DNA of 64,000 nucleotides from Bacteroidales bacterium (GTDB lineage Bacteria; Bacteroidota; Bacteroidia; Bacteroidales; P3): NCBI GenBank assembly GCA_009783885.1, contig WRCN01000001.1, positions 62,001 to 126,000 of the forward strand, read 5' to 3'. Shown piece by piece: positions 35,781 to 43,185 of this stretch (position 1 is its first letter; each line of letters starts with the position of its first letter). The notes under the pieces were generated by a model. It saw only the letters and a program-made list of their open reading frames with translations, ran no database searches and was not told where the DNA came from. The position numbers and the translations under genes were made by a program.

Positions 35781-35887
35781 GTGGATTTGTAAGGCAGTGG
35801 CTTACAAGTAAAGCATTCACCGAGAACTGTTCTGAATGCATCCATAAATAAGGAAAGCCAAAGATTTATGTCTTTGGCTTTCTTTTT
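35781..35887 (+). ncRNA. Convergent structured RNA1 (module copy 1)
   Basis: Predicted three-way junction. Closing stem GTGGAT/ATCCAT (35781-35786 with 35840-35845), hairpin TTGTAAG/CTTACAA (35787-35793, 35801-35807) and hairpin GCATTCA/TGAATGC (35813-35819, 35833-35839). An intrinsic terminator with an 11-bp stem AAAGCCAAAGA/TCTTTGGCTTT and T tract follows (35854-35887). No ORF. The terminator overlaps the last codons of the toxin-like gene on the other strand (stop at 35866), so the RNA is antisense to its 3' end by about 20 nt. Expression is not proven. Confidence 0.6.
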
Positions 35888-36324
35888 AGTTGCTTTGGAG
35901 TTAGATCAAATGCAGTTAGTAGCAATGTTTTCTTTCTTCCTTTCCATTCGGTCAAAAGCACAATTCTATACAAATCATTTTCGATGAGAATTTTATAAGA
36001 TTCTTTCGCTTTTTTCACACCTCCCATTTTAAAAGCCATCGGGATAAATTCTTCGACTTCAAACCCGATGTATTTAATCTCTTTTCCGTGTTTTTCAATA
36101 ATATGTTTTAAGCCGTAACCACTATTAGTTTCTGAGTTGTTTTCGCCCCAAACAATATCAACATATCCGATATCTTCGCGGTATAATGCTTTAACACACT
36201 CACCTGTTTTTTTCTTTTTTAGATGTTTTATAGCATTTTTTGGTTTGTTTTCGAATTTAGTGTAAATAGACCCAAATTCACCTGTTTTTGTAATTTTCCT
36301 TCTTTTCCTGTCTGTTTTTTTCAT
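35866..36324 (-). CDS. BECR-fold (barnase/colicin E5/RelE-like) toxin-like protein, copy 1
   Basis: 152 residues, no signal peptide, lysine-rich N terminus (1-40). From residue about 45 it resembles the phage barnase-EndoU-colicin E5/D-RelE (PBECR) nuclease families: ALYREDIGYVDIVWG, GYGLKHIIEKHGKEI with H74-x4-H79, LYRIVLLTEWKG and LLLTAFDL. Such domains are RNases, often at the ends of polymorphic toxins or phage polyvalent proteins; here the domain stands alone. It starts 20 bp after DUF2851 and is probably co-transcribed with it. No protein antitoxin gene is adjacent. A convergent RNA ends in its last codons. A6-G-A7 encodes the LKKKK run. Confidence 0.7.
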   Translation of the reverse strand: MKKTDRKRRKITKTGEFGSIYTKFENKPKNAIKHLKKKKTGECVKALYREDIGYVDIVWGENNSETNSGYGLKHIIEKHGKEIKYIGFEVEEFIPMAFKMGGVKKAKESYKILIENDLYRIVLLTEWKGRKKTLLLTAFDLTPKQLKRKPKT

Positions 36325-36344
36325 AGCTTTTCGTTTTTTTTGTT

Positions 36345-37613
36345 TTACGATTTCAATAATTCAATCCCAATCCCACACTGCAAACACCGCTTCAAATCAC
36401 AATATTTCTTTTTCAAAATCAACAACGCTTGACTATCGGAAGCATTGTTGGCAGGCATTCCGCAAGATTTCCACTTGCGAATTAAATGATTGTTTTCCGC
36501 AGGTAAGTCTTGCAGGAAATAGAGTGCACGTTCGCAAATGTCCGGTCTGTCGCGAAGTTTTCCGAAAGCAAACAAAAAAGGAATAATAGTGTTGATAAAA
36601 ATTAAATGCTGTGCAGACCGCCCTAATTCTTTGGGTTTTTCAACGGATAACTTGTCAAAAACATAATGTGTTTGCCAATAGTCTGAAACATTGACTTGCA
36701 ATAAATTTAAACCGTCGTTGATGTTTTGAATGTGCAGAATATCTTGAAAAATCTGACTTCTCTGCTGAATCAGCGATGCAAAAAATGCCAAACGCAGGGT
36801 AGGGAAGGAGCAAGGGCGCAAGCGTAGAAAATTCACCAAACCTTCTGAAATCGGTAACAATTGGAATTTTTGTTGCAAAAAGGCATATTCCTCTTGCAAT
36901 GCACGCGGGTACGAATCGTTGAACGTGGAATTTAATAATTGCGCTTGTCCGAACAGTATAGCTTCGAGTTGAAGCTTGCTATCTGCCTGTTTTTGAAGAA
37001 ATTTCAAGGGCGTTCGCTTGGCGATTTGATAAAAGGGATCGGCATTGATACGAAGCCCGAAACTGCGCAATAAATACTGATAAAATGTTTCTTCCCATGA
37101 GTTCAGATTGTACGCTAAATCCACCAAAATTTCGTCCACTTTTTCTTCCAAACGCTCAATATTCAAACGTTCCAAAAGCATTATCCGCTTGTGTTCGGAT
37201 AAATTTTGCAATTGCCTTTCGCAAGGCACAAAGCCCGGATTATTTCGCCAATTTGAAAACGTTTGAAAAACATGTTCTGAGAATTTTTCTCGAACTGAAC
37301 ATGTCGGAACATTTGATCCAATTGCCCGTTTCGCGGAAGCGTCGTTTTCATAAACGACGTGCAAAATCACGGAATTATAAGCAGGATCGTGTTCGTGGTG
37401 ATGTGCATACCAATCGGAACTTTTGGTGTGAATTTCCACATGTCCTGCCCAAAGCGTGTCGTCAATGCGAATGCGGGCATCTAAAAAGTCAGGGCCGCCA
37501 TCGGTGTTGTGGAATCCTGCATTAATTACTTCAACGGGTTTGCCGTCAGTTGTCTGTAATGGAGCATTCCATATCTGAAATCTCCATAAATAATGTAAAA
37601 AATCTTCTGTCAT
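36345..37613 (-). CDS. DUF2851 family protein
   Basis: 422 residues, cytosolic. Conserved N-terminal block of the Bacteroidetes DUF2851 family: TEDFLHYLWRFQIW, GPDFLDARI, GHVEIHTKSSDWYAHHH and NSVILHVVYEND. The GPDF ... VEIH arrangement is suggestive of a PD-(D/E)XK-type core but the function is not established. The C-terminal part holds CPAxxA-like residues (CGMPANNASDSQALLILKKKYC) and several cysteines. It starts 15 bp from the uvrC promoter element in divergent orientation and is followed 20 bp later by the BECR-like gene. Confidence 0.85.
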   Translation of the reverse strand: MTEDFLHYLWRFQIWNAPLQTTDGKPVEVINAGFHNTDGGPDFLDARIRIDDTLWAGHVEIHTKSSDWYAHHHEHDPAYNSVILHVVYENDASAKRAIGSNVPTCSVREKFSEHVFQTFSNWRNNPGFVPCERQLQNLSEHKRIMLLERLNIERLEEKVDEILVDLAYNLNSWEETFYQYLLRSFGLRINADPFYQIAKRTPLKFLQKQADSKLQLEAILFGQAQLLNSTFNDSYPRALQEEYAFLQQKFQLLPISEGLVNFLRLRPCSFPTLRLAFFASLIQQRSQIFQDILHIQNINDGLNLLQVNVSDYWQTHYVFDKLSVEKPKELGRSAQHLIFINTIIPFLFAFGKLRDRPDICERALYFLQDLPAENNHLIRKWKSCGMPANNASDSQALLILKKKYCDLKRCLQCGIGIELLKS

Positions 37614-37627
37614 AACGTTTTTTTTTG

Positions 37628-37635
37628 TAACTTTG
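37628..37635 (+). promoter_or_regulatory. Promoter -7 element (TAACTTTG) for uvrC
   Basis: TAACTTTG 35 bp before the uvrC ATG; the short leader between them is the 32-nt shared element at 37639-37670. Confidence 0.6.
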
Positions 37636-37638
37636 TAC

Positions 37639-37670
37639 CTATATAACGCTCGACTTTCGATTTTCGTATA
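37639..37670. repeat. 32-nt shared element E, copy 1 (uvrC/DUF2851 divergent spacer)
   Basis: CTATATAACGCTCGACTTTC then GATTTTCGTATA. The same 32 nt occur at 53882-53913 (one difference) and 63077-63108 (two differences). Here the last base is the A of the uvrC ATG and GTTAATAA follows at 37676. In the minus direction it lies upstream of DUF2851 plus BECR copy 1. Confidence 0.8.
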
Positions 37671-39469
37671 TGATTGTTAATAACTTCTTAAAATTTTTTG
37701 CTCAGTCGCTACCCGAAAATCCGGGGGTTTATCAATATTTCGATGCTGATAAAAACCTTATTTATGTGGGGAAAGCAAAGAATTTAAAGAAGCGTGTAAG
37801 TTCCTATTTTAACAAAGATCAAGAAGGTAAGACCAGAGTGTTGCTAAGCAAAATTGCCGACATCAAGTATATTGTTGTTGACACGGAATTTGATGCTTTT
37901 TTGCTCGAAAATAATCTGATCAAAAAATATCGTCCGCGCTACAATGTGATGCTCAAAGACGACAAAACTTACCCATGGATTTGTATCAAAAACGAGCCGT
38001 TCCCAAGAATTTTTTACACGCGCAACCCGATTAAAGACGGTTCGCAATATTTCGGCCCATACCCATCATTGAAAATGATGAACACATTGTTGGAATTGAT
38101 ACGGAAAATCTACCCTTTACGAAATTGTACACTCAATCTTTCGGAAGAAAATATCGCCAAAAAAAAGTATAAAGTTTGTTTGGAGTATCACATCAAAAAT
38201 TGCAAAGGACCTTGTGTCGGTAAGATTTCGGAAGCAGAATATTTGCAAAATATTGCCGAAATCAAACAAATCATCAAAGGTAATATTTCGCAAGTATTGA
38301 AAGAGTTGCGTGGGCGCATGATGAAATTCGCAGAAAACTTGCAATTCGAGGAAGCACAAGCCATCAAAGAAAAATTGGATGCGTTGGAAGGTTATCAAAG
38401 CAAATCCACTGTGTTTAGCAACACGCTTCAAGATATTGATGTGTTTGCGATTATAAAAAGCGAGGAAAATTTTTACGTGAATTTTTTCAAAGTTGTAGAT
38501 GGTGCAGTAGTTCAAATTCATACGTTAGAACTCAAACCTCGCTTGGACGAAACGTCCGAAGATATTTTATCTTTAGCGATTGTAGATATTCGCCAACGTT
38601 TTAATAGCAAGGCTCAAGAGATTGTTTTGCCGTTTGAATTATCATTAAAAATTCCGAAAACTACACTAACTGTACCGAAAATTGGGGAGAAAAAAAGTTT
38701 GTTAGAATTAGCCGAACGTAACCTGAAATTTTATCTGCTGGAAAAACAAAAACATCAAAATTTGGTTGATCCGGAACGTCATAGTAAACGCATTTTGAAC
38801 CAAATGAAAGACGATTTGGCACTACCTATTTTGCCAACGTACATCGAATGCTTCGACAATTCCAATATTCAAGGCGACTATCCTGTTGCAGCGATGACGG
38901 TGATGAAAAACGCCAAACTTTCCAAAAAAGATTATCGTCATTTCAACATCAAAACCGTAGAAGGCGCCAACGACTTTGCCTCGATGGAGGAAATTATTTA
39001 TCGTCGCTATAACCGATTGTTGGCTGAAAACGGCGAATTACCACAACTCATTATTGTTGATGGCGGGAAAGGGCAACTATCCGCCGCAATGAAAAGTTTG
39101 AAAAAACTTGGGCTCTCTGAAAAGATATATTTAATCGGCATTGCCGAGCGTTTGGAAGAGATTTATCGCCCCGGAGATCCACATCCGTTGCATTTGGACA
39201 AAAAGTCAGAAACCTTAAAAATGATTCAACAATTGCGCGATGAAGCCCACCGTTTCGGCATCACACACTACCGCAAAAAGCACGAAAAAGGGTTAATCAA
39301 AACGGAACTGACTGATATCAAAGGCATCGGCGAAACTCTTGCCGTGAAACTTTTACACCATTTTCATTCGGTCAAAAACATTAAACAGGCCTCGTTCGAA
39401 GAACTCGAAAGCGTTGTAGGAGCTGCAAAAGCTAAAATCATTCAGAATTATTTTTCGCAGAATGTCTGA
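37670..39469 (+). CDS. uvrC: Excinuclease ABC subunit UvrC
   Basis: 599 residues. GIY-YIG nuclease domain (about 12-95: NPGVYQYFDADKNLIYVGKAKNLKKRV), UVR domain for UvrB contact (about 210-245: MMKFAENLQFEEAQAIKEKLDALE), RNase H-like second nuclease domain (about 395-530: ECFDNSNIQGDYPVAAMTV, IVDGGKGQL) and helix-hairpin-helix DNA binding at the C terminus (LTDIKGIGETLAVKLLHHF). It makes both incisions in nucleotide excision repair. The ATG at 37670 begins inside the end of shared element E, leaving a leader of about 30 nt. Confidence 0.96.
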   Translation: MIVNNFLKFFAQSLPENPGVYQYFDADKNLIYVGKAKNLKKRVSSYFNKDQEGKTRVLLSKIADIKYIVVDTEFDAFLLENNLIKKYRPRYNVMLKDDKTYPWICIKNEPFPRIFYTRNPIKDGSQYFGPYPSLKMMNTLLELIRKIYPLRNCTLNLSEENIAKKKYKVCLEYHIKNCKGPCVGKISEAEYLQNIAEIKQIIKGNISQVLKELRGRMMKFAENLQFEEAQAIKEKLDALEGYQSKSTVFSNTLQDIDVFAIIKSEENFYVNFFKVVDGAVVQIHTLELKPRLDETSEDILSLAIVDIRQRFNSKAQEIVLPFELSLKIPKTTLTVPKIGEKKSLLELAERNLKFYLLEKQKHQNLVDPERHSKRILNQMKDDLALPILPTYIECFDNSNIQGDYPVAAMTVMKNAKLSKKDYRHFNIKTVEGANDFASMEEIIYRRYNRLLAENGELPQLIIVDGGKGQLSAAMKSLKKLGLSEKIYLIGIAERLEEIYRPGDPHPLHLDKKSETLKMIQQLRDEAHRFGITHYRKKHEKGLIKTELTDIKGIGETLAVKLLHHFHSVKNIKQASFEELESVVGAAKAKIIQNYFSQNV

Positions 39470-39513
39470 ACAGTTCTTTTATAAAGATACAAAAATGAAA
39501 TGTGTAAAAAAGC

Positions 39514-39541
39514 GTAGGGGCAGAACATTTTCCGCCCCTAC
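39514..39541. repeat. Extragenic palindrome (GTAGGGGC type)
   Basis: GTAGGGGC (39514-39521) and GCCCCTAC (39534-39541) between the convergent uvrC and DUF6580 genes; possibly also a bidirectional terminator. Confidence 0.7.
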
Positions 39542-39569
39542 CAAATCATATTATTGGTTTTTCAAAAAA

Positions 39570-40094
39570 TTATTTCACTAACACAGGAAAACGTCGTTTC
39601 GCCAATTCAAACGTACCGAACAAAACTCCACTGTACACCAGCGTTCCTAAAACTTCGTAACGGAAAAATGGGATAGCCATTTCGTAGCACAACATCAAAC
39701 CGCCCATCGTCATTGGATACCCGCAAAAACCGCTCAACCAAGTAGCGAAATTTGTAATTACAAAAAACAATACGGAAGATGTCAAAGCTCCGCCAATCAC
39801 GCGAGATACCGAAACTTTCTTACCAATCCACAAACCTATAACACCCGCCAAAATAAAACTGAAATACACCGAAAATGTTGTAAACCAATCAAATACAGGC
39901 AGGAAAAAATTCGTTATCGCCAATACTGTCAATGGGATTAAAAACGCCACACTTTTTCTACTGAAATAAGCGCCACCAAAAAGCGCAATCGCAGCAATAG
40001 GCGTGAAATTAGGAATTGGAATAAAACGGGCTACAGAAACCAAGGCAATCAAAGCCGTAATAGTCATAAAACTCGGTGTAAATACTTTTTTCAT
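39570..40094 (-). CDS. DUF6580 family membrane protein
   Basis: 174 residues, about five transmembrane segments (residues 10-30, 35-60, 65-90, 98-120 and 145-165). The N-terminal SVARFIPIPNFTPIAAIALFGGAYF block and GFCGYPMTMGG are typical of the DUF6580 family, often described as putative transport proteins resembling substrate-binding (S) components of ECF transporters. The ligand is unknown and no riboswitch was recognised in the leader. Own promoter at 40185-40192. Confidence 0.78.
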   Translation of the reverse strand: MKKVFTPSFMTITALIALVSVARFIPIPNFTPIAAIALFGGAYFSRKSVAFLIPLTVLAITNFFLPVFDWFTTFSVYFSFILAGVIGLWIGKKVSVSRVIGGALTSSVLFFVITNFATWLSGFCGYPMTMGGLMLCYEMAIPFFRYEVLGTLVYSGVLFGTFELAKRRFPVLVK

Positions 40095-40184
40095 TTCGTT
40101 TAATTTTGTTGAATATGCTACCGCTTACAAATAAATAAATTTATTTTGTTTGATCAATCGCATTTTTTGTGATTTTTTATTTGC

Positions 40185-40192
40185 AAAGATAC
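40185..40192 (-). promoter_or_regulatory. Promoter -7 element (TATCTTTG) for the DUF6580 gene
   Basis: CAAAGATA on plus (TATCTTTG on minus), 90 bp before the start codon. Confidence 0.65.
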
Positions 40193-40279
40193 AATTTTTT
40201 TTTCAATTATGCAATTTAATAAATTGAAAATGCTATTGCTTGAAACAAATAAACTTGTTTTGCTCGTTTAATCGCATTT

Positions 40280-40699
40280 TTACTCGTCATCATCGTCGTC
40301 GTCCGTCTCATCCGCTTGATCATCTGCGCCATCATCATCGTCGTCATCGCTATCATCAACATCTACATCGCCGATAGCTTTGCTGTCTACTTCCGAAATA
40401 TCGCCAAAGTGTTTGTCAAATTCATCCTCTGTAATCACATTGTCGATTTTCACTTCTACTTTGATAAGATAATTCATGTCTTTGCTCTCTAATGGAACTG
40501 CAAAAAAGTATTCGCCGTTCGGCTTAGGGTAACGAACAATGTGATTGCCATAGCCATCGGGATATTTTTTTATCAATTCTAATTTGAGATCGTTGCCAAT
40601 CTTGTTGTAACTTACGATGACATTTTTATTGATCTTTGGTTTTGGAAACTCTTTGATCTTCGCTTTTTCTTTATCTTTTTTTTCTATTTTTTTTGCCAT
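40280..40699 (-). CDS. Small protein with basic N terminus and poly-aspartate tail, unknown function
   Basis: 139 residues from the ATG at 40699 (MAKKIEKKDKEKAKIKEF); the longer frame from 40750 has no matching leader. The first 25 residues are strongly basic. The centre (about 25-100) looks folded (VIVSYNKIGNDLKLELIKKYPDGYGNHIVRYP, FFAVPLESKDMNYLIKVEVKI). The last 35 residues are almost all acidic (DSDDDDDDGADDQADETDDDDDD). This three-part layout is seen in conserved Bacteroidetes proteins of unknown role; a nucleic-acid- or ribosome-related function would be a guess. No signal peptide. Confidence 0.72.
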   Translation of the reverse strand: MAKKIEKKDKEKAKIKEFPKPKINKNVIVSYNKIGNDLKLELIKKYPDGYGNHIVRYPKPNGEYFFAVPLESKDMNYLIKVEVKIDNVITEDEFDKHFGDISEVDSKAIGDVDVDDSDDDDDDGADDQADETDDDDDDE

Positions 40700-40820
40700 G
40701 ATGTATTCAAATTTTTTTGCAAAGTAAATACATAATTTTGAAAAAACCAAATTTTTGTTTCACTTTTTTTTATTTTTTTTTGCTAATAATATTAATTTTA
40801 TTGAAAATCAAATTGATTTT

Positions 40821-40897
40821 ACCATAAGAACACGAAGAAACACGAGGATTGCAATGTGAATCTCTGTGTGCTTCTTTGTGGTCCTCCGTGTTTTTTT
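40821..40897. repeat. Imperfect inverted repeat (ACCATAAGAACACGAAG type)
   Basis: AACACGAGGA-type arm pairs with TCCTCCGTGTTT; overall layout similar to 15319-15387. It lies at the 3' end of the phosphate transporter gene and ends in TTTTTTT, so it may also terminate transcripts. Confidence 0.5.
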
Positions 40898-43136
40898 ATT
40901 CGGAGCTTCTCACAAAATTACGTTGGGCTTTCAACAATAATGTTGTAAACAATAACATATTTCGTGTATTCGTAAGGATTGCAGAATACAGTAAGCTGTT
41001 TTTTGTGCCACAATAACCATTTTTTACCCGTTTCACTTGCTTTTTATTTATGTTTTCGATATACTGAACAATATCTTGCTCGTAGGCGAGACTTTCTTCA
41101 ACTGTTTGATAATTCTCGGTAGAAATATGTCGGTTCACCATTTCAAAAAATGTGTGAATACGATGATTGAGTTCGGCAAGTTCCTCCTGCTGTTCGGCAA
41201 TAAGCGGTTTATGCTTGTTGTTGGTATGCTCAAATGAAACTTCGATAAAGCTTTTTAAAGCAAATGAAATTTCACGCAGATAATTCACGGCTTGAACGTA
41301 ATAATGCACATTTTCAAGCTGTTTATCGTTAAATACTTGAATGGTTATATTGAGGTTATTCTTCATCAACTTAGTTTCTGCTCGAATGTCTCTCAAATCG
41401 CGACGTATATGTTCCAATTGTTTGATACTTTCTGTTCGTAAAGCATCAATGGTTTCGCCGTACATCGTTTCCATTTTTTGTAGCGCCGAACAGAGTGTAT
41501 CCGATGCAATTTGATGAATCTTATCAACATCATCTTTTTCGATAATAAATGATTTTTCGGCTTTTATAGCGTTTTTCTCGCGACGTTTGTGAATTTTATT
41601 TGTACGCCACATCGTGAAAGCCACAAGGATGAGCATACCGGCAATTCCGAAAGGCCCGCCCCAAAACAATATCATACCGATTGTGAACGCAATGGAAGAC
41701 GCCGCAAGTGCAGTAAAAAACCATCCTCCGATAACAGAGAACATTCCTGTTACTCGATATACTGCCGATTCGCGTCCCCAAGCACCATCAGACAATGAAG
41801 AGCCCATCGCTACCATAAACGTAATATAAGTCGTTGAAAGTGGTAATCTGAGCGATGTTGCGAAAGCAATCAAAGCCGAAGCAACCATCAAGTTGACCGA
41901 TGCCCGCAACATATCGAATGCAGCCCCTTGTTGATCAGCTTTTTTGCTCGCTCTGAAACGGCGTGAAATTTTTCTATCCAATTTTTTAGGAGTAATTTTG
42001 GTTATCCATTCGCCTAACCCCATAAACATCTTAACGATAGAACGGGAAAGCGGTGTTGAGCCGAAACGCTCAATACCGGCATCTTGACGACTCAAATCCA
42101 CAGTCATTTTGGTCACATTTCGGGCTTTTTTTGAAAACCACAACGCGAGAATCATCACCAGTCCCGCTGCAAACAAAACTAGTTTTGGAGCCTCTGCTCT
42201 TCCGCTCATACCGATCATCTGAAACGTGCTCGGATCAGGCCCACCGGCTTCTTGATATAACTGAAAGCTATTCAATCCTGCTACCGGAACACCGATAAAA
42301 TTCACCAAATCGTTTCCCGCAAAAGCCATTGCCAATGCAAATGTTCCCATCAGCACAATAAATTTCAATGCATTGAATTTAAAAAGCCAATGGAATGTTT
42401 GCAATAAAACGGCAATAATAACGAACGATGCAATCATCAAGAATCCCTGATTTGCGGTTAGAAAAACCATTATTTCCGGATACCCATCTCTCAAAAAATC
42501 TTTCATACCTTTGAAAACGATGAAATATAGGATCATCGTAACACAAATTCCTCCCCAAATCGCACCAAAGTATTTTTGGGTTTTATGAAGTTTGAATGTG
42601 AATAAAAGTCGCACAAAATACTGAATAACTGCAGCAGCAATAAAGCCAACAATTACTGAAGCAAAAATACTTGAAACAATCGTTAGAATTCTCGATGTGT
42701 TGAGGAATTCGCCTAAGTTTGCCATAGTCAGATCTGTCGAATGTATAATTTTCATAACCGTAATAGCAATTGCCGCGCCCAACAATTCAAATATCAACGA
42801 AATCGTTGTAGATGTGGGGAATCCGTAGGTATTGAATAAATCCAACAAGATGATGTCCGCAAGCATTGCCGTCAAGAAGATCAGCATAATTTCATTAAAG
42901 AAAAACATGGTCGGATTGAAAATACCGCTTCGAGCCACTTCCATCATGCCGTTTGCGGACATGGCACCTACCACAACACCCAAAGAAGCAACCGTCAAAA
43001 TCACTTTGAATGTTGCCGCTTTTGAGCCCACGGCAGAACCGATAAAGTTCGCAGCATCGTTAGCTACACCCACTACAAGATCGGAAATAGCCAAAAGAAA
43101 CAAGATTCCGACGATAATAACATAATAAATTTCCAT
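40896..43136 (-). CDS. PiT-family inorganic phosphate transporter with a PhoU/DUF47-like C-terminal domain
   Basis: 746 residues, much longer than single-domain PiT proteins (about 400-500). About eleven membrane segments carry the two PiT signature repeats (GVANDAANFIGSAVGSKAATF near the N terminus and LRLPLSTTYITFMVAMGSSLSDGAWGRES). The C-terminal 220 residues are soluble and helical (DVDKIHQIASDTLCSALQKM ... FNDKQLENVHYYVQAVNYLREISFALKSF), resembling PhoU/DUF47 proteins that gate phosphate uptake. The fusion suggests built-in regulation. It follows the Na/Pi cotransporter gene by 49 bp on the same strand. Confidence 0.88.
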   Translation of the reverse strand: MEIYYVIIVGILFLLAISDLVVGVANDAANFIGSAVGSKAATFKVILTVASLGVVVGAMSANGMMEVARSGIFNPTMFFFNEIMLIFLTAMLADIILLDLFNTYGFPTSTTISLIFELLGAAIAITVMKIIHSTDLTMANLGEFLNTSRILTIVSSIFASVIVGFIAAAVIQYFVRLLFTFKLHKTQKYFGAIWGGICVTMILYFIVFKGMKDFLRDGYPEIMVFLTANQGFLMIASFVIIAVLLQTFHWLFKFNALKFIVLMGTFALAMAFAGNDLVNFIGVPVAGLNSFQLYQEAGGPDPSTFQMIGMSGRAEAPKLVLFAAGLVMILALWFSKKARNVTKMTVDLSRQDAGIERFGSTPLSRSIVKMFMGLGEWITKITPKKLDRKISRRFRASKKADQQGAAFDMLRASVNLMVASALIAFATSLRLPLSTTYITFMVAMGSSLSDGAWGRESAVYRVTGMFSVIGGWFFTALAASSIAFTIGMILFWGGPFGIAGMLILVAFTMWRTNKIHKRREKNAIKAEKSFIIEKDDVDKIHQIASDTLCSALQKMETMYGETIDALRTESIKQLEHIRRDLRDIRAETKLMKNNLNITIQVFNDKQLENVHYYVQAVNYLREISFALKSFIEVSFEHTNNKHKPLIAEQQEELAELNHRIHTFFEMVNRHISTENYQTVEESLAYEQDIVQYIENINKKQVKRVKNGYCGTKNSLLYSAILTNTRNMLLFTTLLLKAQRNFVRSSE

Positions 43137-43185
43137 TGTTAAATATTTTTTCGTAAATTTTTGGACATCTTTTTTTTAGTCAAAA

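Noticed and set aside
37676-37700. GTTAATAACTTCTTAA near the uvrC start as a replication origin motif
   Set aside because: Only one half-arm, inside a coding region, with no cluster of DnaA boxes and no dnaA, dnaN or gidA gene nearby.
40095-40279. Riboswitch (cobalamin or similar) in the leader of the DUF6580 transporter-like gene
   Set aside because: No recognisable conserved core or terminator was found in the AT-rich leader.
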